Source: MED-G17 sp963991985 (lineage in GTDB: Bacteria > Bacteroidota > Bacteroidia > NS11-12g > UBA9320). From it: a DNA stretch of 64,000 bases. Positions 10,001-19,358 of this stretch are shown one piece after another (positions within the stretch are counted from its first letter, which is position 1; every line of letters starts with the position of its first letter). A model generated the notes under the pieces. It was not told where the DNA came from and ran no database searches. It saw only the letters and a program-made list of their open reading frames with translations. Position numbers and translations under genes: made by a program. Location of the stretch: contig CAXDRX010000002.1 of assembly GCA_963991985.1 (NCBI GenBank), positions 62,001 to 126,000 of the forward strand, in the 5' to 3' direction.

Positions 10001-11556
10001 TCAAGCTTGAAATATAGCTGTATCGTATTAAAAATATTTTCGCCATTAAATTTGTAAATTTCCAGACCATCACCAAGCATTTTAGAGGGTGATTGGTGGG
10101 CTTTTGGGTTTAATTTTTCTGAGATATTTCTCTCTTTACGACCGATGACTGTAGGTTCTGCTTGATTGGAAATTGTCAACGAAATAAGTTCATCGAACTT
10201 TGGATCTTTTTTTTGTTTATCGTCGAGATAAACAGACATAAAAGTTTTCAATCGACTGTTTAGGATTTTGGTTGACCAAAGTGATTTTCTTATCTCTAGG
10301 TAAATGAGTTTTTTATCAATTGAATTTTTTGAAGAATAAAATTCAATGGTTCTATCTAAAAATGTCTCTGACAAAAGACCTGTTCTTTCTTGTTTGATGG
10401 CAATTTCCAAGGAAATTTCTTTGATGGTGTTTTTTAATGCGATATTGTCTTGGTTGCTTTCGACGATTTGGTTGTCGATTTTTTGGAAGAAATCAATGAT
10501 TTGAAAAAGAAAATCTCCGAAATTTTTGTGGACGTTGTTCAGTAAGATTTTAAAAGATTTGTCACTGAGTATCTTAACAATTTTAATTCGATTGCTTTTG
10601 CTTTTGGCCACCGAAAAGGTAATCTTTCTTAATAGCAAAGCATTTTTAAAGCTCAATAATTCAATGAGGGTATCAATATCTGAGAATTTTTTTCTGAAGC
10701 TATAAGATTGAAAAATTTTGGAGGAAAGATAATATTTGAATTCTCCAGCAATCAAGCTTTCTAGATGAATGTTTGCTTCAACTTGTTCTCTTGATTTACC
10801 AATCCTAAAAAGTTGGAAAAACTCCTCAAGGAAAGACAAAGGTGTGGAATGAAAAACTTGCTGTTGTACAAAAAGTTGGTAAAATTCATTTCTAACACTA
10901 AAATCCAAGGCAACAATTTCCGAATACAATAAGTTGATAAAGTCAATCTTAGATTTATGCATTGCATGAAACAGACTTTTGAAATAATAAATCTGGATGG
11001 GTTGAGAGGGAATACTTATTTTTTGAAGTTGCCAAAAAATTTGATGATAAAAAGAGAAGTCTTTTTGTCTTACCTGCGAATTGAGTAAGGGAAGAATTTC
11101 AAATGCAAATTCAAGAGGTAGATCTTTGATGCTTCCCAAATTAATCAGCCGAATGATTTCTTTTTGTACCTCTCTTTTACTACGCCCTTTGTTTTGAAGC
11201 AAATCCAAAACGTAGTCTAGGAGGTAGCTGGGATTTTTGCGGAGTATCTGTTCTATATTTTGCGATAATTTTTGATTTTTTTCTTTTGTAGAATTGCTAG
11301 GGCCAGCATTTTTTTGGACTTCAGCAATAATTTTCTTGCTTAATTCTCGCTCCAAAATTTTGACAAATTCGCCTTCTGGAAGATCTTTAAGATGAATCTT
11401 AATTTCCGGAATGATAATGATTTCTGAAGTGCTGGGAATTTCTAAAAACGTCTCAAGATTGGTAAGACTTTTTTCAAGTAATGGTAAGGATTCTTTGGCT
11501 TTTTTTTCAGAGTCAAAGTTGATTTCAAGGGTTATTTTTTCAATGACATCTTTCAA
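7087..11556 (-). CDS. contractile injection system tape measure protein (Pvc14-like)
   Basis: A 1489-residue, mostly helical protein. The N-terminal 80 residues have the hydrophobic pattern of the CIS_TMP family (helix, then PEIKIHLKDLPEGEF). The C-terminal 150 residues carry the family signature clearly: GLVLLWPFLGQFFSRLG, KILCGLDI, a LLRNAIF segment, and LNSLPWKINQIILRWM near the end with a final VYW. Family members sit inside or template the inner tube and set its length. This one is long compared with those I know from PVC-type particles, which suggests a long particle; the relation of length to residues is inference. Six bases separate it from the AAA+ gene and three from the preceding baseplate gene. 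Confidence 0.88.
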   Translation of the reverse strand: MKDVIEKITLEINFDSEKKAKESLPLLEKSLTNLETFLEIPSTSEIIIIPEIKIHLKDLPEGEFVKILERELSKKIIAEVQKNAGPSNSTKEKNQKLSQNIEQILRKNPSYLLDYVLDLLQNKGRSKREVQKEIIRLINLGSIKDLPLEFAFEILPLLNSQVRQKDFSFYHQIFWQLQKISIPSQPIQIYYFKSLFHAMHKSKIDFINLLYSEIVALDFSVRNEFYQLFVQQQVFHSTPLSFLEEFFQLFRIGKSREQVEANIHLESLIAGEFKYYLSSKIFQSYSFRKKFSDIDTLIELLSFKNALLLRKITFSVAKSKSNRIKIVKILSDKSFKILLNNVHKNFGDFLFQIIDFFQKIDNQIVESNQDNIALKNTIKEISLEIAIKQERTGLLSETFLDRTIEFYSSKNSIDKKLIYLEIRKSLWSTKILNSRLKTFMSVYLDDKQKKDPKFDELISLTISNQAEPTVIGRKERNISEKLNPKAHQSPSKMLGDGLEIYKFNGENIFNTIQLYFKLDRLSYNKFLKVLDFPPSLQKKKTTHYFLNELAIFIKERKKDTIQSIDFYRIKKLPKQHKKLIKTFFSYLGNLSIINVFLSDYNYLQSNQATRWLNTFDQKTKEKVIQQARPKLLDSLIDSLTKRGHLKIKTSTLVEIKARISSFLLLEIAKGTHDKNIIDSTLDLLIENNLFLPALKRNDPISSSEIRFSTYRNLVHYFFASEGSFPFWLEKAAHSAETIVQAIGELIQFDPKSLAQNIDSIPQSQNAAKLIYSLFENDLLFPLLKIIDKSKKTQLHFIAEFALRAKTKSKATMGKIIPFLNEELRYKKGFNFQHLKAFSSEVMNLERNEKNVFYFINSLFSARNQAELITIAANLKKIEKRKILNISKNFKENIRINLPLDDQIKLLVAFVEDPKIKSIIERKLPRDTKTLNLISNLIFRPGALSKTDLQTLEKRFDLRNKKMISLFFEYFNRIAETQKSYKRSDKPLDIIRSQIESNNGKNIFEHTNFRKAIDRSTPKDIAQFLKAHREAQILPQVKKMVSHETFGEIMLHFLAIKSPLENQLLLDIFKQIIKVVKPLKEYPFFIDQFYNLYFVQKQNLESAIEQSLHSVQKRNQKLAATINEVISEARAFEDFTINEKMSSALEYLIKYNSLSKSHNYTKKQLRAFLSKSIENGGKDVRLLIWKLIQNQTYADRITKLIGNMKPENILYFVHPNLPKIHKDIFQLAKKLNAENKALAQLNHKSMHKNLLMLWGKFSLNLKDPMKLYAQMLRKNNPKLQDFFLDRHNLEKLNKTEAEWVQKLFDKSANLPSKKSEEKLKQNEENIVFYSSGLVLLWPFLGQFFSRLGLMEKGVFNDIQAQEKACKFLEFIASNQTSFENEKMTTSKILCGLDIDYEIQNNSLELSKTDKKICLSLQKGVLQNWEKNNNSSIENFQASFLLRNAIFSEKSNSFELIMDKKPYDVLLNSLPWKINQIILRWMKKQLNVYWI

Positions 11557-11559
11557 TGA

Positions 11560-14220
11560 TTAAACAAACTTTCTTATTTCCTGAAGGAAACTGCGTAAGC
11601 TACTCGAAGCTGTATCAATTTCTCGATAATTATTTTTTTCAAACTGAAACCTTTTCACTTGTATCCACTCAAAGTATAAATTTTCAAATGTTTCCATTTG
11701 TTCAGGATTACAAAGAATTACTTGAAAGAAGTGGTGTTTTGGTGTAGCCTCTTCCAGGAGTTTTACAAACAAATCAAGGAAACTTTTATTTTGGAATCTT
11801 AGTGGCCAGTCAGGCAATAAAATGGTAAATTCTCCAAAATACAAAAAGTCATCATGAATGGATTGTTTTGTGCTGTTGGTTTGTTGAACATCAAAGAGAC
11901 TCTTTCTTTGTTCAATTTTTACATTGTTTAAAAATGCTATGAACTTTTTGATTTCATTCATCGCAACGGATTGTGAATAATATTTTTGGTTTACCTCAGC
12001 AACTTTTGTTTGGTCTATATCGTAGACCGATATTTGGTATTGTTTTTTTTCATCGTCGAAAGAAACAGAGTAATTGCTCTGGTTTTTGGCAAGAACGAAA
12101 AGGTCTTCTAAATACTCCAATTGTTCTTTTCGGCTGCCATTGAAATTAGATTGTAGATAGTTGTTGCCTACTTGATTTTTAATAGATCCAAGATAATTGG
12201 CTCGAACAATTGGCCTCAGCAGGGAATGTTCTACTAGGTGAAATCCTTCAGATTGCAGATTGATGTCTTGGAGTTTATTGAGAAGATTATTTTTAAATTC
12301 TTCTGCAAGTTGTAAGTTTTCAAAGTTCCTAATGACAGCCTTTTGATTTTTCCCCGTATTGGCAAAAAGTTGAAAATTATGGTTTTGGTCCTCGGCAATT
12401 TGAAGGGCATTGCTTTGAAGATTTTCTTTCAGTATCTGCTTAAGGTGTGTATTCATTTGATCTTCAAAAAGGTCCAATGTTTTCTCCGGCGTCAGTGGTT
12501 CTAAAATATTTTTGGTAATGAATAACTTGCTGTAAATATATTGTTGTATACCGGAGGTTTTGAGTTTGTTAATATCCTTTTGATAGGGATTAAATCCAAC
12601 ATGCTTTTGATTCAATACCTTAGGGATCTGTTGAAGAAAGAATTGTTGGGCTCGAAGGCAGAACAATTTGTTGTCTATGCTGCTATTGATTGGTTTAGAA
12701 AATTCATGAATATGCATCAATTGTTGAGCGGGAAAATTTTCACTAAATCTCGAAATAATATGATTCATGGCCTTCATCTTTTTGGAAAGGTAATCGCCTA
12801 TTTCATTTTCAAGATTTTTTAATTTTTCAGCAAAAAGAATTTCTTCCATTTCAATTATTTCGTTAAGGTTAGGTATATCCTTGGGTATTTGAAATGTTGT
12901 GCTGTCCTCAACATCGTCTTGAACGGAAAAAATTTCATTTATCTTACCTAACTGAGTAAGAAAATTGGCCATAATTTGGTCTATAGGGTAAAGAAATCCT
13001 TTCAGTTGTTTTATTGAAATTTTCTTTTTTTCAGAAAAGCTTTTTGGAATATCATTTTCAGACAAACCATAATTGGAGGGCAAATCCTTTTGAATACTAT
13101 AGTGAACTTCAATGGGGTCTTTAAATTCATTTATTGATTCTTTTTTTCGTGGGTATTCTATGTCATTGCTCGTATTTGAAAAATAATTTTCAAATTCAGT
13201 TTCATAAATCTGAGTACTAATTTTTCGATTTACAACAACAGGACTTTGGTCAATAAAAAAATCAATTCTGTCATCAAAAGCATCTTCTGCATTGTTTTTT
13301 TGTAGTTGCAATGAAAATCCTTCTTTTATTTTCACATTTTCTGTTTGGTAATCAATGCCGTCAATGGTAAGTGAAATATTGAGTGATTTTTCTACGCCCT
13401 CTATTTGGTTGATTCTTGACGAAATTTCAGAATTTAAAATGGTCCTTTGGTTTCCTGGGCTATGGTCTACTACCAATTTTTTTCGGATTGGTTTTGGGCC
13501 GTCAAAAACTTCATCTATTTCCTGATTTTTCATTTCTTCTTCTAAGGGTGTAGAAAAAAATAGTTTCGGGTTAATATAGTTTTCGACAACTGAAAAAATT
13601 TGTGCCAATATATTTTCTGGTATAACTCCTTCACTCAAGTGAATTTCTCCTTGAATAAAAAGATTTCTTGTTTTTAAGAAAGTAATTTCATCGATATCGT
13701 GGCCAATGAAGCGATTTTTGTAAAATACATCTCTTATTTCTCTTATTAGATTCTCTTGGGTATTGTTGACGTGTAATTCTTTGGATTGTTGCACATAGAT
13801 GTTAAACAAACCTTTATTGATGCTTCCTGATCTCTTGGTAGGTTGTATACTTAGATTTTGCAGAAATTCTACTTGGTCGATGAGCAATTGCTTGTAATCA
13901 TTTATAATTACAGGGGAACAGGGGAATACCTCCTCAGGATAAAGAAGCAGATTGCTTTTTTCAACTTGCCTTATATCTTTAGAGTTGAAAATGATTCTTT
14001 CAAAAGAAATATCTGTTCTATAGCTTAGGTCTGCCAATGCAAAGGCAATTACCTCTTGAAAAGTAAGTCCGGGATCGTGGTAGTTGTAATCCGTCCAAAT
14101 ATCCCCTGAGTATTGCTGTGTGAGGGTTATGAATTTTTCCAGCAAAAACTGATAATCTAGGCCCTCTGAAAGTTCAAGATTTTTCGTTAAGCTCTCTATT
14201 TTAGGTTTGTTCACTTCCAT
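11560..14220 (-). CDS. baseplate protein (Pvc12-like)
   Basis: An 886-residue protein. Residues about 40-75 contain DYNYHDPGLTFQEVIAFAL and then DLSYR, a hallmark of the large baseplate wedge proteins of PVC-like systems (where it usually reads DYNxHDPGIT-xxELLxxALTDLxYR). The rest is mixed helix and strand with no membrane segments or enzymatic motifs that I can see. With the gpJ-like protein encoded upstream it should form the wedge that surrounds the spike. The ATG overlaps the end of the fibre-like gene by 20 bases, indicating translational coupling. The exact Pvc numbering is inferred from the motif and gene order. Confidence 0.82.
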   Translation of the reverse strand: MEVNKPKIESLTKNLELSEGLDYQFLLEKFITLTQQYSGDIWTDYNYHDPGLTFQEVIAFALADLSYRTDISFERIIFNSKDIRQVEKSNLLLYPEEVFPCSPVIINDYKQLLIDQVEFLQNLSIQPTKRSGSINKGLFNIYVQQSKELHVNNTQENLIREIRDVFYKNRFIGHDIDEITFLKTRNLFIQGEIHLSEGVIPENILAQIFSVVENYINPKLFFSTPLEEEMKNQEIDEVFDGPKPIRKKLVVDHSPGNQRTILNSEISSRINQIEGVEKSLNISLTIDGIDYQTENVKIKEGFSLQLQKNNAEDAFDDRIDFFIDQSPVVVNRKISTQIYETEFENYFSNTSNDIEYPRKKESINEFKDPIEVHYSIQKDLPSNYGLSENDIPKSFSEKKKISIKQLKGFLYPIDQIMANFLTQLGKINEIFSVQDDVEDSTTFQIPKDIPNLNEIIEMEEILFAEKLKNLENEIGDYLSKKMKAMNHIISRFSENFPAQQLMHIHEFSKPINSSIDNKLFCLRAQQFFLQQIPKVLNQKHVGFNPYQKDINKLKTSGIQQYIYSKLFITKNILEPLTPEKTLDLFEDQMNTHLKQILKENLQSNALQIAEDQNHNFQLFANTGKNQKAVIRNFENLQLAEEFKNNLLNKLQDINLQSEGFHLVEHSLLRPIVRANYLGSIKNQVGNNYLQSNFNGSRKEQLEYLEDLFVLAKNQSNYSVSFDDEKKQYQISVYDIDQTKVAEVNQKYYSQSVAMNEIKKFIAFLNNVKIEQRKSLFDVQQTNSTKQSIHDDFLYFGEFTILLPDWPLRFQNKSFLDLFVKLLEEATPKHHFFQVILCNPEQMETFENLYFEWIQVKRFQFEKNNYREIDTASSSLRSFLQEIRKFV

Positions 14221-14965
14221 GTGTATTAAAGCCGTTCTCCAATAAAGAGCATAGGTTGTATTTGATTAAAAAGGGATTTCCAGTGCTTTCGTCAAGACCA
14301 AAGTGCTGAGTAGTTTTGGCTTCTAAGGAGTAATTAAAAATGGAGCCACTCCATCTAAATTTTATCTTCCTAAAAGGATTGCCATAACTTGAGGAGCTTA
14401 ATTTTATGCGACTATTTGATAAATTTCCTCCAAAGGCACTTACAGCGGTTCCGCAAGAAATTGCATGTTTCCCACTTCCTTTTTTTCCATTACAAATGGC
14501 AACAATTTCTATTGCATTTAAACCGTTTAGATTGGTTAAAACGGGGTGCCATTTGCCATCTGCAAAAGCTTCTCCTTTCGTTGTTCCAAAGCGAGCACTC
14601 ATGCCAACACTGGCCTGCATTGTGATTACATTTTTGGAGTCTTCGTTTCCAAGAACTATTTTGCCATTTTCATATACTGAAAAAATCGCAATATTTTCTG
14701 CATTTACGATACTTAGTTTTTTGTTCTCGATACCTGTTAGTTTTAGGCTAAAATTGGGCAATTTTTGGTTGATGTCCTTGAAAAATGAGAGCAAAGAACT
14801 TTTTGACCCCGTAGGTTGGAGGCTAAGGCCCATTTCTGCAGACTTATTGATTCCATCTTCCGCAATGTTGATTGTGGAATCGATCAAATCTTCGAAATAT
14901 TTTTCATTGGGCGTGTTCCCGGATTTAAAGTAGTTTTTGAGTGAAGTTCTATTGACTATGGACAT
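14201..14965 (-). CDS. tail-fibre-like protein between the baseplate genes
   Basis: A 254-residue protein. The first 35 residues read as a fibre-type attachment module: SLKNYFKSGNTPNEKYFEDL followed by IDSTIN, a pattern common at the start of Bacteroidota phage and CIS tail fibres (K-x-x-L-x-x-x-F-x-x-G-x-x-P-T-x-x-x-F-x-x-L-I-D-S). The remainder is beta-rich, with two Cys (about 160-170), Gly/Ser-rich turns and a strand-rich C-terminal domain that could bind a receptor or surface sugar. No coiled-coil shaft is evident, so it is short for a fibre. Its position between the two baseplate genes fits a baseplate-attached appendage. Function is inferred. Confidence 0.6.
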   Translation of the reverse strand: MSIVNRTSLKNYFKSGNTPNEKYFEDLIDSTINIAEDGINKSAEMGLSLQPTGSKSSLLSFFKDINQKLPNFSLKLTGIENKKLSIVNAENIAIFSVYENGKIVLGNEDSKNVITMQASVGMSARFGTTKGEAFADGKWHPVLTNLNGLNAIEIVAICNGKKGSGKHAISCGTAVSAFGGNLSNSRIKLSSSSYGNPFRKIKFRWSGSIFNYSLEAKTTQHFGLDESTGNPFLIKYNLCSLLENGFNTHGSEQT

Positions 14966-14971
14966 GGTTCT

Positions 14972-17900
14972 TTAATTGTTGATGAGTTGGATTCTTGGTC
15001 GAAGAGGATTTTTTTCCGGGGTGGCATCCGACACGATAAAAAAGTTTTGACCAATTTTAGCTTTGCTAAGGTTGTACGGTTTAGGTATTAAAGTTTTCTC
15101 ATTATCAATTCGTTCTAAATCAGTTATTGGCTCAAAAATTAAAATACTGCTCGGAGTAGAGGGTTTGATTTCTACAATTGTTTCGTTTATTTGGGTTGCT
15201 GTATCGGCGATTAGAAAAGATTTTTTTGCTTTTCTTAAAATATGTAGCAATGAAAATTCAGTGATGAATTGAATTGATGGAAGATTGTTTAGGTAGCCAA
15301 GTAATCTGTTTTGATTGATGACTTTGTTCAGTTCAGGTTTTTGGTTGGGGTCAATGATCCAAGGGTTGATGTACGCATTTAGAGCTTTGTTTACGTCATC
15401 AAGTAGGTTTTGATAACTTTCTTCAGTTGATTTTACCTTCATAGAAACTCTAATATGTTCGAAGGTCGGATTGCATACTTCTACGCGAACAAAGGGATCA
15501 ATGAAAGAATTTAGGTAATCCTCAATTTCTTTCAGTTCCTTTGTTGAGAAAATCAACTGGCTATGTCCTTTGTTTTTACTTGCATCTTTGAAAAGGATTA
15601 TTTTTAGAATAGGTTGTTCTGTATAGCTTTTGGCATAGGTGACCGTTTGGATCCAATGTATGTGTTTAAACTTTTCTAAAAGTATGTCCTGAATGTCTTG
15701 ACTTGTAATGGCCCTATTTTTGTGTCGTATTCTCTTAGAGACACGCTCATAAAAGTCCATTTGTCTCTCTCTCTCTTGATGGCCAAAATAAGCGCCCACT
15801 TGTTCGATTGATTCAATGGATGGAATTGTTTGGGCTGAAGAAAGTACGCGCAATTTTTCCCAATCTTCCGGCAGATTATCCGAATTTTTTGAAACAAGTT
15901 TTATCCCATTTAAGTGAATGGAAATCAACTGTGAAGAAAAATCTGTGTTCTTCAAAGACACAACACGAAACCAGAAGTAGTTTGGGTTTAAAATACTGTT
16001 TTGTTTGTTGATTTCTTTGGGAATTTTAATTTTTACCCGTCCAGTAAAAGTCAAAGCGTTGGTTTCATCAAATAGGTTGTTGTCATGAACTTCTTGCCAA
16101 TTGTTATTGGCCAAATATTCCCATTTCACCTCTTGTTCTTGGGTGATATTTATGCTTTTTGATTCTTTTAGGTTGAAGAGAAAGGTTAAATGTTCTGGTA
16201 GTTTTTCTCCCGATAATCCAATATATAAAGCACCTTCGAAGTTGAAATTGGTAAGGATAGACTGGGTGCTAGAGGTTCCATTTTTAAATATTTTCTCTAG
16301 GCCGAAGGGCAAGACATGGTAAATCTGTGTATGCGTGCTTTTAGAATTTTTTGAAAAATGGGTTGGATTTAGGTAAATAGAGAATTGTGAATTGTAGCCA
16401 ATTTTTAGGTTCTTTATTTTAGGTGCTATAGGGTCTTTTGGAGGATTAAGGTTTTCATTTAGGCCATTCTTTTCCGAAATTTTGGAAACATATTTATTGT
16501 AAACTTGATTGTAAATGTCATAGCCAAAGCCAAAAGAGGGTTCAACCAGACTGAGTTCCAAAAATGAATTTCTGGGATTTCTTAGATGGCTATTTCTCAC
16601 CGATTTTTCGGTCAAAACTCTATCAAGATCAAATTTTAGTGTTCTTTCGCTCTCCAATAAGTTGTCTTCATCTTCAGCAAAAAAATTAATGGCCGACCCT
16701 GCATTAAGCATTATTTTTTGGTTTTCAAGATCGTCAAAAAATGTAGCTTTTATTTTAAATGAATCATTGGAAATACCACGTTCGTATTCTAAATAATGGG
16801 ACTTATAGTCCTGAGTTTCATTTGGAATAGGAGAATTCTCCCAAGAAACTTCAAGTTTTTGGATGTTTTTATAAAAAATTTCTTTTTCAAATATTTTAAC
16901 TTTTGATCCTGCCCTAGGAGAAGGCCCAAAAATTTCTACAGCCGAAGAAATATCCGTTTCTCCTTCGTCATTTTCTACAAATTCGGGAGTTAAAGAATTT
17001 ACAGAGATCTCAAAGTGAATTTTATTCAATTCAATGACGGAAAGAAAAAGTAGTGGATTATAATCTTTGTCTTGATTGATGGTAAAAAGGACAATAGGTT
17101 CATTGGATTCGAAATGGTATCCTTCATGCAATTCAGGATCGTAGTTGGCCGTGCCGGCTTGAAAAGCCAAAAGTTCAAATTCTATACAAATTTCAGGTTG
17201 GATTAGCCAATCTTTTGGTGGTACAACAGAAATATCTGTTGGCTCAAGCCATCCCTCAGTAGAGGTAATAGAAATGTTGAATGCATTAAAGAAGATATTG
17301 TTAAAAACCGTTTCAATACTTTTTTCTTCTTTCCCACATATTTCCAAAAGCAATGTACTCAGGATTTCCGTTGATGACGTATTCAGTTCCAAGGTCATCG
17401 TTATTTTTCTATTTCCTTTTGATAGCAAAAATTCTTTGCTGGAAATGGCAAACCCTATTTCACATTCAGCCATATTTTGGAGATTGTTTGGAATCAGCAT
17501 TTGGTCTTCACCAAAGATGGGTGTTTCTTCAAAGGAGGAAACATCCAAATCTTTTTTATAGATATTTGTGATTGGCTGGCTGGCGGTGTTGTAATCGATA
17601 TACTTATTCTTGCCTATAAATAGCTGGTGCAGTTGGGCGATTTGATTGTTGGATAAAATTTCGGATTCTTCGTTTAAGTAAGTGAGCTCTTGGCCGTCGG
17701 CAGAAAGATCAGTTAGGAATTTACTGTTTTTTTTCAAGGCAACATTTTCGCTTTCTTCAAAAAGTTTTATGGCCGCAAAGGTATTGACCGGTTTTGGGGG
17801 TTTTTCTTTTTGTTTCAGGTAGTTTTTATAAAATAGGTCGAGATGTTTTTCTGTAAGATTATTTATATTTTTTTGCGCGTATTTGTAAAGTTGATAAAAA

Positions 17901-18616
17901 CCAAGGTATAAGGAAATGTGTGGTGCTCTGTTGGATTTTTCGAGCAACAAATGATTGAACAAATTGCCCAAACTTGATGAGAAAGACAGCAAAGATTGTT
18001 CAAAGGATAGATAAAGGATTTGGAGTTTCTTGAACAAATAGTCGGGATCTTTGATTTCAGAATTTTTTTTCTTTCGGTTGAGGCTATCTCCTCTAAATAT
18101 GGGCTGAAAACGATCAAAATCAATTTCGATGTTCAGATAGGAGAGGTTCATTTCTTTTAAGAAGTCAACCAAATTTGTAAACTCAAAGAAAATGTCGTTG
18201 AGCTTTACTTTGATTAGTGTCTCTATCTTATCTGTTAGGAGATCGTTTTTTTTCTGTTTAAGGCTTAGAAGTGAGCGAAGATAAAAAGAGTTTATGGCCA
18301 GAAACTCTCTATGAATAAGTTCAACAAGGACAAGAATGAAAGAATATTTATCCTTTTTTTCTGAAACCAGATGATACTCTGATTGAACCGCTTGATATTC
18401 CTTGGAGAAGTCGGAATCATAGTGGGCTTTTATTTCGGAACACAGAAAAATAGAGTCTTTGGTGAAAAATTCACTCCAATTTCCATCTTTTTTCCCATTT
18501 AAATCATAAAAGGTAGCAAGCTCACTAAAGCCTCGCGTTAGGTTTACTAGATTTTCAATATCCTTTGTATCAATATCAAAATATTTGGGCGATAATGGAT
18601 TGAGTTCTTTTTGCAT
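14972..18616 (-). CDS. gpJ-like large baseplate protein (Pvc11-like)
   Basis: A 1214-residue protein. The C-terminal third has the baseplate J/gp47 features: RQMDFYERVSKRIRHKNRAI with SQDIQDILLEKF, and later a domain with FIDPFVRVEVCNPTFEHIRV and an ALNAYINPW segment, typical of wedge proteins that clamp around the spike. The N-terminal 700 residues are less conserved, with long helical stretches and beta-rich insertions. In PVC-like particles the homologue forms the main baseplate wedge with the Pvc12-like partner. Its start overlaps the stop of the gp25-like gene (TAATG). It is larger than the roughly 1000 residues that I associate with Pvc11. Confidence 0.85.
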   Translation of the reverse strand: MQKELNPLSPKYFDIDTKDIENLVNLTRGFSELATFYDLNGKKDGNWSEFFTKDSIFLCSEIKAHYDSDFSKEYQAVQSEYHLVSEKKDKYSFILVLVELIHREFLAINSFYLRSLLSLKQKKNDLLTDKIETLIKVKLNDIFFEFTNLVDFLKEMNLSYLNIEIDFDRFQPIFRGDSLNRKKKNSEIKDPDYLFKKLQILYLSFEQSLLSFSSSLGNLFNHLLLEKSNRAPHISLYLGFYQLYKYAQKNINNLTEKHLDLFYKNYLKQKEKPPKPVNTFAAIKLFEESENVALKKNSKFLTDLSADGQELTYLNEESEILSNNQIAQLHQLFIGKNKYIDYNTASQPITNIYKKDLDVSSFEETPIFGEDQMLIPNNLQNMAECEIGFAISSKEFLLSKGNRKITMTLELNTSSTEILSTLLLEICGKEEKSIETVFNNIFFNAFNISITSTEGWLEPTDISVVPPKDWLIQPEICIEFELLAFQAGTANYDPELHEGYHFESNEPIVLFTINQDKDYNPLLFLSVIELNKIHFEISVNSLTPEFVENDEGETDISSAVEIFGPSPRAGSKVKIFEKEIFYKNIQKLEVSWENSPIPNETQDYKSHYLEYERGISNDSFKIKATFFDDLENQKIMLNAGSAINFFAEDEDNLLESERTLKFDLDRVLTEKSVRNSHLRNPRNSFLELSLVEPSFGFGYDIYNQVYNKYVSKISEKNGLNENLNPPKDPIAPKIKNLKIGYNSQFSIYLNPTHFSKNSKSTHTQIYHVLPFGLEKIFKNGTSSTQSILTNFNFEGALYIGLSGEKLPEHLTFLFNLKESKSINITQEQEVKWEYLANNNWQEVHDNNLFDETNALTFTGRVKIKIPKEINKQNSILNPNYFWFRVVSLKNTDFSSQLISIHLNGIKLVSKNSDNLPEDWEKLRVLSSAQTIPSIESIEQVGAYFGHQERERQMDFYERVSKRIRHKNRAITSQDIQDILLEKFKHIHWIQTVTYAKSYTEQPILKIILFKDASKNKGHSQLIFSTKELKEIEDYLNSFIDPFVRVEVCNPTFEHIRVSMKVKSTEESYQNLLDDVNKALNAYINPWIIDPNQKPELNKVINQNRLLGYLNNLPSIQFITEFSLLHILRKAKKSFLIADTATQINETIVEIKPSTPSSILIFEPITDLERIDNEKTLIPKPYNLSKAKIGQNFFIVSDATPEKNPLRPRIQLINN

Positions 18617-19032
18617 TATTCAACGTTCGTTCCTTCAAGAAGGTAAAATGGGAAAACAATATTGTCTCTCACATTTGTTTCTTGAATGGAATAATTTACC
18701 GAAACCAAAATTTTCCCATCATCATCAGGACTTGTTTTTGCTTCAATATTTTCTATTTGAATTCTTGGTTCCCATCTACTTAGATCAGAAGCAAGTCTAT
18801 TTTGTATACTTGTTAAAAAGCCTAAATTATTTTGTTCAAATATTAAATTGTGCACAAAAGACCCAAACTCAGGTTTCAGAATACGTTCTCCAATTTTTGT
18901 TTCAAAATAAATTTGAATGCTCTGCCTGATGTCCTTTTGCCCTGAAACCATATTCACGGTACCATTTTTTTTGTCAAAAGATGGAGGGAAAGACCATCCA
19001 GTACCTAAAAAATCTACATCGTTATCTTTCAT
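18616..19032 (-). CDS. gp25/GPW-like baseplate wedge protein
   Basis: A 138-residue protein of the T4 gp25 lysozyme-like wedge family (TssE/Pvc9 type). It has the typical GTGWSFPPSF start, a VSGQKDIRQSIQIYFETKIGERILKPEFGS core (about 30-60) containing the I-R-x-x-I and R-x-x-x-P-x-F-G patterns, then RWEPRIQI and a C-terminal strand pair. The fold resembles lysozyme but family members in contractile machines act structurally, joining sheath and baseplate. Its ATG overlaps the PAAR gene stop (TAATG), and its own stop overlaps the next ATG, so the spike and baseplate genes are tightly coupled. Confidence 0.92.
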   Translation of the reverse strand: MKDNDVDFLGTGWSFPPSFDKKNGTVNMVSGQKDIRQSIQIYFETKIGERILKPEFGSFVHNLIFEQNNLGFLTSIQNRLASDLSRWEPRIQIENIEAKTSPDDDGKILVSVNYSIQETNVRDNIVFPFYLLEGTNVE

Positions 19033-19358
19033 TATCCAACTTTTACGAGGGGAATGCCCATAGAAATTTTTCCTCCATGCGCCATGGGGTCATCTTTTCT
19101 TGCGGCGGGTTTCCCCCCAAATTTTACTTTTTGAGAGCCATTTTGAACCACGTTTGGCATAGGGATGGGTACGGGACCAGCTGGTGTAGGAATTCGATTT
19201 AAGCACAAGGACATGTCGCCCTTTACAATTGCTTTCATTTTGGTGATTTTTACTTTTGGAGAGCCAGGAAAAAATATGGGCAATTCCAAATGAGTTCCTG
19301 CAGCATCTGGCACGTTGCATTTGTGCATACCTAGTGGAATAATCGCATCTTTCCCCAT
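19032..19358 (-). CDS. PAAR-like spike tip protein
   Basis: A 108-residue Gly/Pro/Lys-rich protein made of short beta hairpins. The C-terminal segment GGKPAARKDDPMAHGG (about 82-97) carries a PAAR-type sequence with its characteristic D-P-x-x-H-G-G, and an N-terminal CNVPDAAGTH segment supplies further His/Cys. PAAR proteins form a metal-stabilised cone that sharpens the VgrG-like spike. The gene lies directly after the spike gene with a one-base overlap (TAATG). There is no C-terminal effector extension, so this tip is structural only. Confidence 0.82.
   Translation of the reverse strand: MGKDAIIPLGMHKCNVPDAAGTHLELPIFFPGSPKVKITKMKAIVKGDMSLCLNRIPTPAGPVPIPMPNVVQNGSQKVKFGGKPAARKDDPMAHGGKISMGIPLVKVG

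Noticed and set aside
14406..14933. 175-codon open frame on the plus strand over the fibre-like gene
   Set aside because: Antisense shadow of the 254-residue gene that fits the operon; its product has a random hydrophobic composition.
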